Source: an uncultured Blautia sp. (GTDB taxonomy: Bacteria; Bacillota; Clostridia; Lachnospirales; Lachnospiraceae). Taken from it: a stretch of 64,000 nucleotides of DNA. How positions within the stretch are numbered: position 1 is the stretch's first letter; the number at the start of each line of letters is the position of its first letter. The stretch covers positions 1 through 64,000 of the forward strand of contig URVB01000007.1 in NCBI GenBank assembly GCA_900551075.1. The letters run 5' to 3'. Shown here piece by piece: positions 26,585-36,130 of this stretch. The position numbers and the translations under genes were made by a program. The notes beneath the pieces were generated by a model that saw only the letters and a program-made list of their open reading frames with translations, searched no databases and had not been told where the DNA came from.

Positions 26585-28360
26585 ATGAGGAAATTGATGA
26601 CCGGCGATGAGGCAATCGCCAGAGGGGCATATGAAGCCGGAGTTGCTTATGCATCCGCATACCCGGGAACCCCAAGTACGGAAATCCTGGAAAATCTTTC
26701 TACATATAAAGAAATTTATGCAGAATGGGCACCGAATGAAAAGGTAGCTATGGAGTCTGCCATTGGTGCTTCTGTAGCAGGGCTGCGCAGCATGGTGTCC
26801 ATGAAGCATGTGGGCATGAACGTGGCTGCAGACCCGATGTTTACCTGGTCTTATATGGGAGTAAACGGAGGAAATGTGATCATTACTGCAGATGAGCCCG
26901 GAATGTTCTCCTCTCAAAATGAGCAGGACAACAGGAATTATGCAAAAGCCGCAAAAATCGCTATGCTGGAGCCTTCTGACAGCCAGGAATGCATTGACAT
27001 GGTGAAGGCTGCCTATGAATTGGGCGAAAAATATGATACTCCTTTTATTATCCGTATGACGACCCGCGTCTGTCATTCCAAATCCATTGTGGAGCTGAAT
27101 GACAGAAAAGAAACAGAAGCGAAAGAGTGGCAGAAGAATCCGGCTAAATATGTATGTCTTCCGGCAATTGCAAGAAATCTCCGCATAAAACTGGAGGAAC
27201 GAATGGACAGACTGGCTGCGTACAGCGAGACCAGTCCTTTTAACCGCATGGAAATGGGCGATACCAGGATTGGCGTTATTGCATCCGGCATCTGCTACTA
27301 TTATGCAAAAGAGGTGTTCAAAGAAAGCGCATCGTACTTAAAGCTCGGCTTTACGAACCCGCTTCCGGCAAGTCTGATTAAGGAGTTTTGTTCCAGGGTA
27401 GATAAGGTTTATATTCTGGAGGAGAACGATCCGTATATTGAGGAGTTTGTGAAACAGCAGGGCTGCGACTGCATCGGCAAGGAATTATTCCCTGCATACG
27501 GCGAAATGACGCCGGATGTGATCCGTGCCTGTGTAACCGGAACCCCAAATAAAATCATTGAATTTGACAGGAGTAAGCTGATCGGCCGTGCGCCTGCCTT
27601 CTGTGCAGGGTGTCCGCACAGAGGCCTGTTCTATCGTCTTGGAAAACGCAGGGATATTATGATCAGCGGCGACATTGGCTGCTACACGCTGGCGGCGGGC
27701 AAGCCTTACAATGCTATGGATTCCACCGTTTGCATGGGTGCCAGCATCAGCCTTGGACACGGGGCACAGAGAGCTTTTCAGGCACAGGGAAGCAGCCGCA
27801 GGGTTGTGACGGTTCTGGGAGATTCCACATTCTTCCATACGGGTATCAACTCCCTGATCAATACTGTCTATAATAAGAGTAACACAGTGAACATTATTCT
27901 GGACAACCGTATCACAGGTATGACCGGACATCAGGAAAATCCGGGGACGGGCTATACGGCGAAGGGAGAAGAGACAACTCTGATCAGGATTGAGGATTTG
28001 GTGCGCGCGATCGGCGTAAAGCATGTATTTGTCATCGATCCGAATAATCTTAAGCAGGTAGATGATACACTGGATGAATGTCTGGCATTGGATGAGCCTT
28101 CGGTGATCATTACGCGCTGGCCCTGTGTCTTAAAGAGGTTCTCCAAGGAGGACAAAAGTGAATTTGACAGCCTTTTTGCCACAAAAAACAAAGTGGATAC
28201 AGACAAATGCATCGGCTGTAAGCTCTGTCTGAAGGCAGGGTGTCCGGCGATGTCCTATGATAAAGCAGCTAAAAAAGTTACCATTCATCGTGCGCAGTGC
28301 GTAGGCTGTGATGTCTGCACACAGGTATGCCCGAAGGATGCGATTGTGAAGGAGGATTAA
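26585..28360 (+). CDS. iorA: Indolepyruvate:ferredoxin oxidoreductase, alpha subunit
   Basis: 591 residues, full length. With IorB it oxidatively decarboxylates aryl pyruvates (from Trp, Phe, Tyr) to aryl-acetyl-CoA, reducing ferredoxin. Domains: N-terminal pyrimidine-binding part (MTGDEAIARGAYEAGV, then YPGTPSTEI), C-terminal TPP-binding part (GDIGCYTLA, GDSTFFHTGI), and two 4Fe-4S motifs at the end, CIGCKLC starting at residue 542 and CVGCDVC. AGAGGAGG precedes the ATG. Four bases separate it from iorB. Confidence 0.95.
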   Translation: MRKLMTGDEAIARGAYEAGVAYASAYPGTPSTEILENLSTYKEIYAEWAPNEKVAMESAIGASVAGLRSMVSMKHVGMNVAADPMFTWSYMGVNGGNVIITADEPGMFSSQNEQDNRNYAKAAKIAMLEPSDSQECIDMVKAAYELGEKYDTPFIIRMTTRVCHSKSIVELNDRKETEAKEWQKNPAKYVCLPAIARNLRIKLEERMDRLAAYSETSPFNRMEMGDTRIGVIASGICYYYAKEVFKESASYLKLGFTNPLPASLIKEFCSRVDKVYILEENDPYIEEFVKQQGCDCIGKELFPAYGEMTPDVIRACVTGTPNKIIEFDRSKLIGRAPAFCAGCPHRGLFYRLGKRRDIMISGDIGCYTLAAGKPYNAMDSTVCMGASISLGHGAQRAFQAQGSSRRVVTVLGDSTFFHTGINSLINTVYNKSNTVNIILDNRITGMTGHQENPGTGYTAKGEETTLIRIEDLVRAIGVKHVFVIDPNNLKQVDDTLDECLALDEPSVIITRWPCVLKRFSKEDKSEFDSLFATKNKVDTDKCIGCKLCLKAGCPAMSYDKAAKKVTIHRAQCVGCDVCTQVCPKDAIVKED

Positions 28361-28364
28361 GGCC

Positions 28365-28937
28365 ATGACAAAAAGCATTTTATTAGTAGGTGTGGGCGGT
28401 CAGGGTACCATTCTTGCCAGCAAAATTCTGACAAACGGCCTCATGGAAGCAGGCTATGATGTAAAGATGAGTGAGATTCACGGAATGTCCCAGAGAGGAG
28501 GAAGCGTTTCCTCACAGGTACGCTACGGCGAAAAGGTGATGTCTCCGGTTATCGAAAAGGGGAAGGCAGATATCATTGTCTCCTTCGAGAAAATGGAAGC
28601 GCTGCGTGCGCTGGATTATCTGAAGGAAGATGGAACGCTTGTTGTAAACAATGAAGAAATTCCCTCCATGTCTGTCATTACCGGAGAAGAAACCTATGCT
28701 GACGATATCCTGGAAGAAATCGAAAAGCATGTGAAGGCCAAGGTGGTGGATGCAACCAGGCTTGCAGGAGAATTGGGAAATGAAAAGGCTGCCAACATCA
28801 TTCTTCTCGGAACCATCATCAAGTCCATGGGACTGGAGAATATTGCGTGGGATGATATTCTGGAAGCCAATATCAAGCCGCAGTTCCTGGAATTAAACAA
28901 AAAGGCATTACAGGTGGGGATGAATGCAGTTGCCTGA
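28365..28937 (+). CDS. iorB: Indolepyruvate:ferredoxin oxidoreductase, beta subunit
   Basis: 190 residues, the gamma-type domain of 2-oxoacid oxidoreductases: GVGGQGTILASKIL at the start and SEIHGMSQRGGSVSSQVRYG, hallmarks of the family. Partner of IorA, encoded immediately upstream. Confidence 0.95.
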   Translation: MTKSILLVGVGGQGTILASKILTNGLMEAGYDVKMSEIHGMSQRGGSVSSQVRYGEKVMSPVIEKGKADIIVSFEKMEALRALDYLKEDGTLVVNNEEIPSMSVITGEETYADDILEEIEKHVKAKVVDATRLAGELGNEKAANIILLGTIIKSMGLENIAWDDILEANIKPQFLELNKKALQVGMNAVA

Positions 28938-28963
28938 ATATCGTTTTGAGGGAGGAAACATAG

Positions 28964-30430
28964 TTGAAAGAACGTGAGAAATTCGGTTCCAGACTCGGAT
29001 TTATTCTGGTTTCCGCAGGCTGTGCAATCGGAATCGGAAACGTGTGGAAATTTCCATATATGACGGGAAAATACGGGGGCGCGGCATTTATCCTGATTTA
29101 CCTGGTATTTCTGGTTGTGCTGGGACTGCCGATTCTTGTATGCGAATTTGCAGTGGGCCGGGCAAGCAGGCAGAGTACTGCCAGGGCTTTCCACACGTTG
29201 GAGCCAAAGGGGGCAAATTTCCATAATTACAGCTACATGGGAATGATCGGGAATTATATGCTGATGATGTTTTACACAATGGTAGCCGGCTGGATGATGT
29301 ATTATTGCTACAAAACTGCAGCCGGCGGCTTTAAGGAAGCAACATCCGGGCAGGTAACAGAGGCTTTCGGGCAATTGCAGCAGTCTCCCCAAACCATGAC
29401 CTTATGGATGATCATCGCAGTCGTACTGTCCTTTGGCATCTGTTCTCTTGGTCTGCAGAAGGGAATTGAGCGAATTACAAAAATGATGATGCTTTGCCTT
29501 TTGGCTCTGATCATTGTTCTGGCAGTTCATTCTCTTACTTTAGACGGCGCCATGGAGGGTGTCAGATTTTACCTGGTACCGAGTATGGAGAATATCAAAG
29601 CCGCAGGGTTCGGAAGTGTGATTTTTGGGGCAATGTCCCAGGCATTTTTTACCTTAAGCCTTGGAATCGGCGCTATGACGATATTCGGCAGCTACCTTGG
29701 AAAGGAACACTCTCTGGCAGGAGAATCGGTGCATATCCTGCTCCTGGATACTTTTGTTGCATTAATGGCGGGCCTGATCATTATTCCGGCGTGCTTTGCT
29801 TTTGACGTAGAGCCGGGGGCCGGTCCGGGATTGATCTTTATCACTTTGCCGAATATATTCAACCGGATGACAGGCGGACGAATCTGGGGAACCCTGTTTT
29901 TCCTCTTTATGTCCTTTGCCGCATTGTCCACGGTAATTGCCGTATTCGAAAATATTCTGTCCTTTGCCATGGACCTCTGGGGCTGGAGCAGACAGAAGGC
30001 AGTCATTGTAAATATTGTACTGGTTATCCTGCTTTCCATGCCTGCAATTCTGGGCTTCAACGTATGGTCCGGATTCCGGATGCTTGGGGAAGGTACGAAT
30101 ATCATGGACCTGGAAGATTTTATTGTTTCCAATAATATCCTTCCTTTGGGTTCCGTAATCTTTGTATTATTCTGTGCATCCAAAAGCGGCTGGGGCTGGG
30201 AAAGGTTTTTAAAAGAGGCAAATACAGGAGAAGGCTTAAAGTTTCCGGGCACGATTCGTTTCTACATGCTGTTTGTCATTCCGCTTGTGGTTGCGGTGAT
30301 TTATCTGAAGGGTTATTACGATATGTTCCGGCCGAAGGGATTGTCGTATTTTATCCCGTGGATGATTGTGGGAATCCTGATGCTGGGTCTGGTCGCCTGG
30401 ATTTCCTTCGGTAAGAAAAAGCAACATTAA
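28964..30430 (+). CDS. Neurotransmitter:sodium symporter-family amino acid transporter
   Basis: 488 residues, eleven to twelve helices. The first helix has the Na+/substrate site GSRLGFILVSAGCAIGIGNV followed by WKFPY, as in LeuT/TnaT. It probably brings aromatic or other amino acids in with Na+. Start is TTG at 28964 after GGGAGGAAAC; no ATG fits. The Na+ requirement agrees with a Na+-using energy metabolism (see ATP synthase operon 1). Confidence 0.92.
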   Translation: MKEREKFGSRLGFILVSAGCAIGIGNVWKFPYMTGKYGGAAFILIYLVFLVVLGLPILVCEFAVGRASRQSTARAFHTLEPKGANFHNYSYMGMIGNYMLMMFYTMVAGWMMYYCYKTAAGGFKEATSGQVTEAFGQLQQSPQTMTLWMIIAVVLSFGICSLGLQKGIERITKMMMLCLLALIIVLAVHSLTLDGAMEGVRFYLVPSMENIKAAGFGSVIFGAMSQAFFTLSLGIGAMTIFGSYLGKEHSLAGESVHILLLDTFVALMAGLIIIPACFAFDVEPGAGPGLIFITLPNIFNRMTGGRIWGTLFFLFMSFAALSTVIAVFENILSFAMDLWGWSRQKAVIVNIVLVILLSMPAILGFNVWSGFRMLGEGTNIMDLEDFIVSNNILPLGSVIFVLFCASKSGWGWERFLKEANTGEGLKFPGTIRFYMLFVIPLVVAVIYLKGYYDMFRPKGLSYFIPWMIVGILMLGLVAWISFGKKKQH

Positions 30431-30465
30431 TATAAAGGCCGGACGATTCCGGCAAAAGGAGAAAA

Positions 30466-31656
30466 ATGATGATATCAGAAAAAATGAAACCACTGGTGCA
30501 GAACAATTCTGCCATTCGCATGATGTTTGAGGAGGGAAACAGACTCCGTGCAAAATACGGTGCAGACAGGGTGTTTGATTTCAGTCTTGGAAATCCCAGT
30601 GTTCCGGCACCGGATTGTGTACGTGAAGCAATCATAGGACTTGTAAATGAGGAGGAACCGACGGTTCTCCATGGTTATATGAATAATGCGGGCTTTGAGG
30701 ATGTGCGGCAGACAATTGCAGAGTCTTTGAACCGCCGTTTTGGAACTGCCTTCTCAGCAAAGAATCTGATCATGACGGTAGGGGCTGCCAGCGGGCTAAA
30801 CGTCATATTGAAGACGATCCTGAACCCGGGTGAAGAAGTCATTGTCTTTGCCCCATACTTTCTGGAATATGGTGCATATGTGAGAAATTATGATGGCAGG
30901 CTTGTGGAAATCTCGCCGGATACGGCAACCTTTCAGCCGAATCTGGAAGAGCTGGAGCGGAAGATCACTTCAGATACGAGAGCAGTTATTGTCAATACCC
31001 CTCACAATCCAACAGGTGTTGTTTATTCTGAAGAGACCATCCGGAGGCTTGCTGCAATTCTGGAATCAAAGCAGAAGGAATTCGGCAGTGTGATATATTT
31101 AATATCAGATGAGCCGTATCGCGAGCTGGCCTATGATGGCGTAGAGGTTCCATACCTTACAAAATATTACAAAAACACAGTGGTAGGCTATTCCTACAGC
31201 AAATCCCTGTCTCTTCCGGGTGAGCGTATCGGGTATCTTGCGATTCCTGATGAGCTTGAGGACAGTGAGCAAGTGATTACAGCCGCCTCCATCGCCAATC
31301 GTATTCTGGGAAGTGTGAATGCACCCTCCCTGATCCAGAAAGTGATCGGCAGGTGTGTGGATGCGGAAGTGGATGTGGCTGCGTATGACAAAAACCGGAC
31401 TGCTCTGTACAATGGCCTGACAGAGTGTGGATTTGAGTGTGTTAAGCCGCAGGGCGCTTTTTATCTATTTGTAAAATCGCCCGTAGAAAATGAAAAGGAA
31501 TTCTGCGAGGCAGGGAAAAAATATAACATCCTTATGGTTCCGGGAAGCTCCTTTGCCTGCCCTGGTTATGTAAGGCTGGCTTACTGTGTTTCTTATGAAA
31601 CGATCATAAATTCTCTTCCGGAATTCAAAAAACTGGCTGCAGAATATGGATTATAA
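30466..31656 (+). CDS. PLP-dependent aminotransferase, class I/II
   Basis: 396 residues. Fold type I markers: NTPHNPTGVVY, ISDEPYRELAY (Asp/Tyr contacts to PLP) and SYSKSLSLPGERIGY with the Schiff-base Lys. It should produce the 2-oxo acids used by IorAB. AAAGGAG precedes two adjacent ATG codons (30466, 30469). Last gene of the cluster; substrate range unknown, aromatic amino acids are likely from context. Confidence 0.92.
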   Translation: MMISEKMKPLVQNNSAIRMMFEEGNRLRAKYGADRVFDFSLGNPSVPAPDCVREAIIGLVNEEEPTVLHGYMNNAGFEDVRQTIAESLNRRFGTAFSAKNLIMTVGAASGLNVILKTILNPGEEVIVFAPYFLEYGAYVRNYDGRLVEISPDTATFQPNLEELERKITSDTRAVIVNTPHNPTGVVYSEETIRRLAAILESKQKEFGSVIYLISDEPYRELAYDGVEVPYLTKYYKNTVVGYSYSKSLSLPGERIGYLAIPDELEDSEQVITAASIANRILGSVNAPSLIQKVIGRCVDAEVDVAAYDKNRTALYNGLTECGFECVKPQGAFYLFVKSPVENEKEFCEAGKKYNILMVPGSSFACPGYVRLAYCVSYETIINSLPEFKKLAAEYGL

Positions 31657-31660
31657 ATAA

Positions 31661-31688
31661 AAAAAGCCCTGCGGACAGGGCTTTTTTT
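31661..31688 (+). terminator. Terminator after the aminotransferase gene
   Basis: An 11-bp perfect stem, AAAAAGCCCTG with CAGGGCTTTTT, and a T run. It is A/T symmetric and so may also end the convergent APH-type gene. Confidence 0.9.
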
Positions 31689-31714
31689 ACAGAGGTATTG
31701 CTGACAGATTTAAT

Positions 31715-32473
31715 TTACTGGAAATCAATGACATCGATCCAGCGGGACAGGAACTCCTTTTCCTCTTCGACTCCTTTGGTAAGCTGGGCGGCGGCAGCGA
31801 TGGGAAGCCATTTCTGCACATACTGTTTTGCAGTATCGCTCTTTTTGCAGAAGAGATCGAGATAGAGGTCTGCGGTCTTCTGATCCTTTAAAGCAAATTC
31901 CAGATATGTAATGGCAGCATCGCCGCTGGCATTTCCCTGAGTAGCGTGGGACCAGTCTACGATCGTCATGGTGCCGTCCTCCCGCACAATGACGTTGCTC
32001 GGGTTAAAGTCACCGTGACAGAGCTTTGTATGAACAGGCATGGAGTCCAGTCTGGTGTGCAGCTCATAACGTGTGGTTGCATCCACAGTATCCTTCAGGG
32101 TTGAAATTTTACGGGCAAATTTGTCCTTCTGGAGAGTCAGACGGGGGGCTTTTTTGGAGTGCATGGTGAGCTGCAAATCCACAAACTGTTCCATATACTT
32201 TTCCAGATTTGCCGGGTCTTCCTTCATGAGCTCTTCCATAGTCTTGCCTTCCACATATTTGATTGCAAGTGCCCATTCGCCGTCGATCTGGCTTACTTCC
32301 AGAACTTCAGGGATATTCAGGCCGCTTTCTTCCACACGTGCCTGGCACAGTGCTTCATTGAATACGTTTGCTTTTCCATGTTCTTTTGTAAATACTTTAA
32401 TGATACGATCTTCATCTTTATAAACGACTTTGTACGGACGAGTCAGAAATACTTTTTTATTTTCTAAATTCAT
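31715..32473 (-). CDS. APH/choline-kinase-like phosphotransferase
   Basis: 252 residues. Protein-kinase-like fold: catalytic loop HGDFNPSNV (153-161) and Mg2+ site IVDWSHA (Asp173); an ATP-binding Lys lies in the N-terminal part. Family members phosphorylate aminoglycosides, choline, ethanolamine or sugars; nothing here selects one. It is convergent with the aminotransferase and has AAAGGGTATTTGCC before its ATG. Confidence 0.85.
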   Translation of the reverse strand: MNLENKKVFLTRPYKVVYKDEDRIIKVFTKEHGKANVFNEALCQARVEESGLNIPEVLEVSQIDGEWALAIKYVEGKTMEELMKEDPANLEKYMEQFVDLQLTMHSKKAPRLTLQKDKFARKISTLKDTVDATTRYELHTRLDSMPVHTKLCHGDFNPSNVIVREDGTMTIVDWSHATQGNASGDAAITYLEFALKDQKTADLYLDLFCKKSDTAKQYVQKWLPIAAAAQLTKGVEEEKEFLSRWIDVIDFQ

Positions 32474-32630
32474 GGCAAATACCCTTTCTTGATCTAATAA
32501 TTAATAAAATGACAGGAAGCCTTCCGTTTTCCATAACCTGCAATTATTGACAGGGGAGTGAATCCGCTTCATAACGTCTCCGTATGGATAAAAGACAGAG
32601 GCGGGGTTTCAAAGAAAGCGCGAAGGGTGT

Positions 32631-32660
32631 GCAGAGGGTCCGGCGCTTCGGACCCTTTGC
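32631..32660 (-). terminator. GC-rich hairpin after adhE
   Basis: A 12-bp stem, GCAAAGGGTCCG with CGGACCCTCTGC on the minus strand (one mismatch), starts four bases after the adhE stop. There is no T run, so it is a weak terminator or an mRNA end protector. The rest of the gap to 32473 shows nothing clear. Confidence 0.5.
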
Positions 32661-32663
32661 ATA

Positions 32664-35273
32664 TTATTTTCCGTAGTAAGCCTTCAGATAAATCTCCTTC
32701 AGCTCGGACATTAACGGGTATCTTGGGTTAGCGCCGGTGCACTGGTCATTAAATGCCTGCTCGGTCATTTCGTCCAGAGTTTCCAGGAAATATTTCTCAT
32801 CTACATTGTAATCTTTGATGGCCGGTTTGATTTCGATGGCCTTTTTCAGTTCTTCCAGTTTTTCCAGAAGTCTTTCGAATACTTCCTGATCGTCTTTTCC
32901 GCTTAAGCCCACAAAACGTCCGATTTCCGCGTAACGGGCCAGTGTATGAGGATACTGGTACTGTGGGAAGGTCCCCATTTTGGTCGGTACCTCAGCACTA
33001 TTATAGCGCATTACGTCGGTCAATACCAGCGCGTTTGCAATGCCGTGAGGAATGTGGTGGAAAGCTCCCAGCTTGTGAGCCAGAGAGTGGTTTACACCCA
33101 GGAATGCATTTGCAAATGCCATGCCGGCCATGCAGGAAGCGTTTGCCATATGGTCTCTTGCCTCTACGTCATTGCCATCCTTATAAGCACGCGGCAGGTA
33201 ATCAAATACCAGCTTGATTGCTTTCAGTGCAAGACTGTCCGTATAGTCAGAAGCCATTACGGAAACATAAGCTTCAATTGCATGAGTCATAACATCAATA
33301 CCGGAAGCACAGGTTAATCCTTTTGGTGCACTCATCATGTTGTCTGTGTCTACAATTGCCATGTTCGGCATCAGCTCGTAGTCAGCCAGCGGCCATTTGA
33401 TTCCGGTTTCCTTATCTGTAATGATTGCGAAGGGTGTTACCTCGGAACCGGTACCGGAGGAGGTTGGGATGGCTACGAAGTAAGCTTTTTTGCCCATTTT
33501 CGGGAAGGTGTAGATTCTCTTGCGGATATCCATGAAATCCATAGCCATATCGTCGAAATCGGCATCCGGATTCTCATAAAGTACCCACATAACCTTAGCC
33601 GCGTCCATTGCGGAACCGCCGCCGAGAGCGATGATGCAGTCAGGCTCAAAAGCACGCATTGCGGCAGCGCCGGCTTTTGCGGAAGACAGAGACGGGTCTG
33701 GTTCCACATCAGAGAAGCAGGTGTGTACGATGCCCATCTGGTCTAATTTATCTTCAATCGGTTTGGTATAGCCGTTTTTGTAAAGGAAGGAGTCTGTTAC
33801 GATGAAGCAGCGTTTTTTGCCCATAACAGTTCCAAGCTCGTCCAGAGCAACCGGCATACAGCCTTTCTTGAAGTAAACTTTTTCCGGGGTTCTCATCCAG
33901 AGCATATTTTCTCTCCTTTCCGCAACCGTCTTAATATTGATTAAGTGTTTTACTCCTACGTTTTCGGAAACAGAGTTGCCGCCCCAGGAACCGCAGCCGA
34001 GGGTAAGGGAAGGAGCCAGTTTAAAGTTGTATAAATCACCGATGCCGCCGTGGGAGGACGGGGTGTTTACAAGAATACGGCAGGTCTTCATGGCAGCCGC
34101 AAATTTTGCCGTTTTTTCTTTTTCGTTTGTGTTGATGTAAAGGGAAGCAGTATGTCCGTAACCACCGTCTGCAACAAGCTGCTCTGCCTTTGCGATTGCT
34201 TCATCGAAGGTCCCGGCTTTATACATGGCAAGTACAGGAGAAAGCTTCTCATGTGCAAATTCTTCGCTGGTATCTACGGATTCAACTTCACCAATCAGGA
34301 TTTTTGTTTCTTCCGGAACAGTTACGCCGGCCATTGCGGCAATGGCGGCAGCCTTCTGACCTACGATCTTCGCATTCAGGGCTCCGTTGATGAGAATGGT
34401 TTTTCTTACTTTATCAAGTTCATCCTTTTTGAGGAAATAGCAGCCTCTGTACTGGAATTCGTCTTTTACTGCCTTGTAAACGCTCTCCAGAACGGTTACG
34501 GACTGTTCGGAAGCGCAGATCATACCATTGTCAAAGGTTTTGGAATGGATGATGGAGTTTACTGCAAGGCGTACGTCTGCGGAGTCGTCAATGATAACAG
34601 GAGTATTTCCCGCACCTACGCCAAGGGCCGGCTTTCCGGAGGAGTAAGCAGCCTTTACCATTCCGGGTCCGCCGGTTGCAAGGATAATGTCCGCTTCTTT
34701 CATAACCAGATTGGTCAGCTCCAGGCTTGGGACATCAATCCAGCCGATGATTCCTTCCGGTGCACCTGCTTTTACGGCAGCTTCCAGAACAAGCTTTGCA
34801 GCTTCGATCGTACAGCCTTTTGCACGCGGGTGCGGGCTGATGATGATGGCATTTCTTGTTTTTAATGCAATCAGGGTTTTGAAGATTGCGGTAGAGGTTG
34901 GGTTGGTAGTAGGAATAACTGCAGCAATCAGTCCGATCGGTTCTGCAATTTTCTTAATACCGTAAACGGTATCTTCCTCGATCACGCCGCAGGTTTTTGT
35001 GTCCTTATAAGCATTGTAGATGTATTCGGAAGCATAGTGGTTTTTGATAACCTTGTCTTCTACAATACCCATGCCTGTTTCCTGAACAGCCATTTTTGCC
35101 AGCGGGATACGGGCTTTGTCAGCAGCGGTGGCAGCAGCCTTGAAGATTTTGTCTACCTGCTCCTGGGTGTATGCGGCGAAAATCTTCTGTGCTTCTTTCA
35201 TGGCAGCCATTTTGGCTTCCAGAGCTTCCGGGGTGTCAACGATAGCCGGGATGTTGGTTTCTTTCTTTGCCAT
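32664..35273 (-). CDS. adhE: Bifunctional acetaldehyde-CoA/alcohol dehydrogenase
   Basis: 869 residues, full length. Reduces acetyl-CoA to acetaldehyde and then to ethanol, regenerating NAD+; forms spirosomes. The N-terminal aldehyde dehydrogenase has its catalytic Cys in FDNGMICASEQS (near residue 245); the C-terminal iron alcohol dehydrogenase carries ALGGGSAMDAAK and the metal-binding region GVNHSLAHKLGAFHHIPHG. Start at 35273 (AGGAGGATTCCAA upstream) rather than 35294. Its promoter overlaps a Rex-like operator, so redox control by NADH/NAD+ is predicted. Confidence 0.96.
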   Translation of the reverse strand: MAKKETNIPAIVDTPEALEAKMAAMKEAQKIFAAYTQEQVDKIFKAAATAADKARIPLAKMAVQETGMGIVEDKVIKNHYASEYIYNAYKDTKTCGVIEEDTVYGIKKIAEPIGLIAAVIPTTNPTSTAIFKTLIALKTRNAIIISPHPRAKGCTIEAAKLVLEAAVKAGAPEGIIGWIDVPSLELTNLVMKEADIILATGGPGMVKAAYSSGKPALGVGAGNTPVIIDDSADVRLAVNSIIHSKTFDNGMICASEQSVTVLESVYKAVKDEFQYRGCYFLKKDELDKVRKTILINGALNAKIVGQKAAAIAAMAGVTVPEETKILIGEVESVDTSEEFAHEKLSPVLAMYKAGTFDEAIAKAEQLVADGGYGHTASLYINTNEKEKTAKFAAAMKTCRILVNTPSSHGGIGDLYNFKLAPSLTLGCGSWGGNSVSENVGVKHLINIKTVAERRENMLWMRTPEKVYFKKGCMPVALDELGTVMGKKRCFIVTDSFLYKNGYTKPIEDKLDQMGIVHTCFSDVEPDPSLSSAKAGAAAMRAFEPDCIIALGGGSAMDAAKVMWVLYENPDADFDDMAMDFMDIRKRIYTFPKMGKKAYFVAIPTSSGTGSEVTPFAIITDKETGIKWPLADYELMPNMAIVDTDNMMSAPKGLTCASGIDVMTHAIEAYVSVMASDYTDSLALKAIKLVFDYLPRAYKDGNDVEARDHMANASCMAGMAFANAFLGVNHSLAHKLGAFHHIPHGIANALVLTDVMRYNSAEVPTKMGTFPQYQYPHTLARYAEIGRFVGLSGKDDQEVFERLLEKLEELKKAIEIKPAIKDYNVDEKYFLETLDEMTEQAFNDQCTGANPRYPLMSELKEIYLKAYYGK

Positions 35274-35335
35274 TTGGAATCCTCCTGTTTTCATATGGTT
35301 TATAAACTTTGGTGATTTAGAGTGATAAATAATAC

Positions 35336-35351
35336 CGTTAATTGATTAACG
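35336..35351 (-). promoter_or_regulatory. Palindrome in the adhE leader, possible Rex site
   Basis: CGTTAATTGATTAACG is a perfect 16-base palindrome downstream of the adhE transcription start. It resembles clostridial Rex half sites (TTAAC) but has a shorter centre than the 18-base sites. Confidence 0.45.
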
Positions 35352-35379
35352 TTAAATATTTATCAATCCTGTTGATGCT

Positions 35380-35408
35380 ATTATATGATTTTGTTAATCA
35401 TTTGTCAA
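35380..35408 (-). promoter_or_regulatory. adhE promoter
   Basis: On the minus strand TTGACA (35408-35403), a 17-base spacer and TATAAT (35385-35380), both perfect. The -35 box lies inside the Rex-like site at 35391-35408. Confidence 0.85.
35391..35408 (-). promoter_or_regulatory. Rex-like operator overlapping the adhE -35 box
   Basis: TTGTTAATCATTTGTCAA (plus strand) fits the clostridial Rex pattern TTGTTAA-N4-TTAACAA with two mismatches in the right arm. Binding would block RNA polymerase. Confidence 0.6.
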
Positions 35409-35416
35409 TATATAAA

Positions 35417-35434
35417 TTGATAAAAAATTAACAA
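35417..35434 (-). promoter_or_regulatory. Second Rex-like operator upstream of adhE
   Basis: TTGATAAAAAATTAACAA fits TTGTTAA-N4-TTAACAA with one mismatch. It is centred 26 bases from the first site. Confidence 0.6.
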
Positions 35435-35530
35435 AAATAAAGGGCTGGATTGTGTGGTTTTTTCTGATTTGCATAAAGCACAGGGATGATGTGGATTTTG
35501 CCAGTATATCACAGCCTGCCGTTAAGATAA

Positions 35531-35839
35531 GTGAATCGGCGTTTCCCTCCGGTCATGGCAGAGCCGGACAGGGCAGAGGTTCATATCCTTGCGGATGAAG
35601 CTGGTTCAAGGGCGTATATCGGGCAGATGTGGGCAGAAGCAATGAGTATCTGCCGAAGTGGGGACTACCGCCTTTCCTTTTCTCCAGCCATGCAGGAATA
35701 TCTGAAGAAATATCAGGCTGTCTTTATGCCGGAGGACACAAAAGCTGGCATGATACAGGAATTTCTGGATGATTTTAAGGAAGATATGGTGTGTTCCAAA
35801 CAGTTTTATAAGAAAGCACGGTGCTGGCAGGACGTATGA
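35531..35839 (+). pseudogene. Remnant of a VapE/virulence-associated E-type mobile-element protein
   Basis: An in-frame piece contains DRAEVHILADEAGSRAYIGQ, MWAEAM, GDYRLSFSPAMQEYLKKYQA and DTKAGMIQEFLDDF. I recognise this as the C-terminal part of VapE-type primase/helicase-like proteins carried on integrative elements in Firmicutes. Only about 100 of the usual 400 or more residues remain, and there is no plausible start. It runs straight into a recombinase scrap. Confidence 0.6.
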
Positions 35840-36117
35840 CACGTTCCAGACAGGGGAAATTCTGCGGAGGACAGCCGCTGCTTGGACTGATGCGTGACCC
35901 GGAGGATAACGGTCATCTGGAAAAAAATCCCTATTTCAAGAGTAAAAAGCGGTACTGACTGTGATGTGAATTAGATTGACGATATGTTTTTCGGCCTTTA
36001 TACCGATAAGTCAAAAGGCATATTGACAGAACAGCGTTTTATGAAGCTGACGGCTGTTCTGGAAGCGGAACAGGAACAGAACCAGAGCCGGGTGCAGGAG
36101 TTTACAAGCGGCAGTCG
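35836..36117 (+). pseudogene. Scraps of a large serine recombinase
   Basis: The first piece (35836-35958) reads RQGKFCGGQPLLGLMRDPED, like the middle of TndX/TnpX-type recombinases. After a stop, a second piece (from about 35975) reads IDDMFFGLYTDKSKGILTEQ then RFMKLTAVLEAEQ, matching the DUF4368 C-terminal region of the same family. The catalytic N-terminus and the segment between are gone. With the VapE scrap this marks the scar of an excised or decayed integrative element. Confidence 0.6.
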
Positions 36118-36130
36118 AATAATGCAGAAA

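Noticed and set aside
25991..27076. 361-codon minus-strand frame
   Set aside because: Runs antisense across the kinase, its terminator and iorA, all well supported; Cys/Ser/His-rich nonsense composition.
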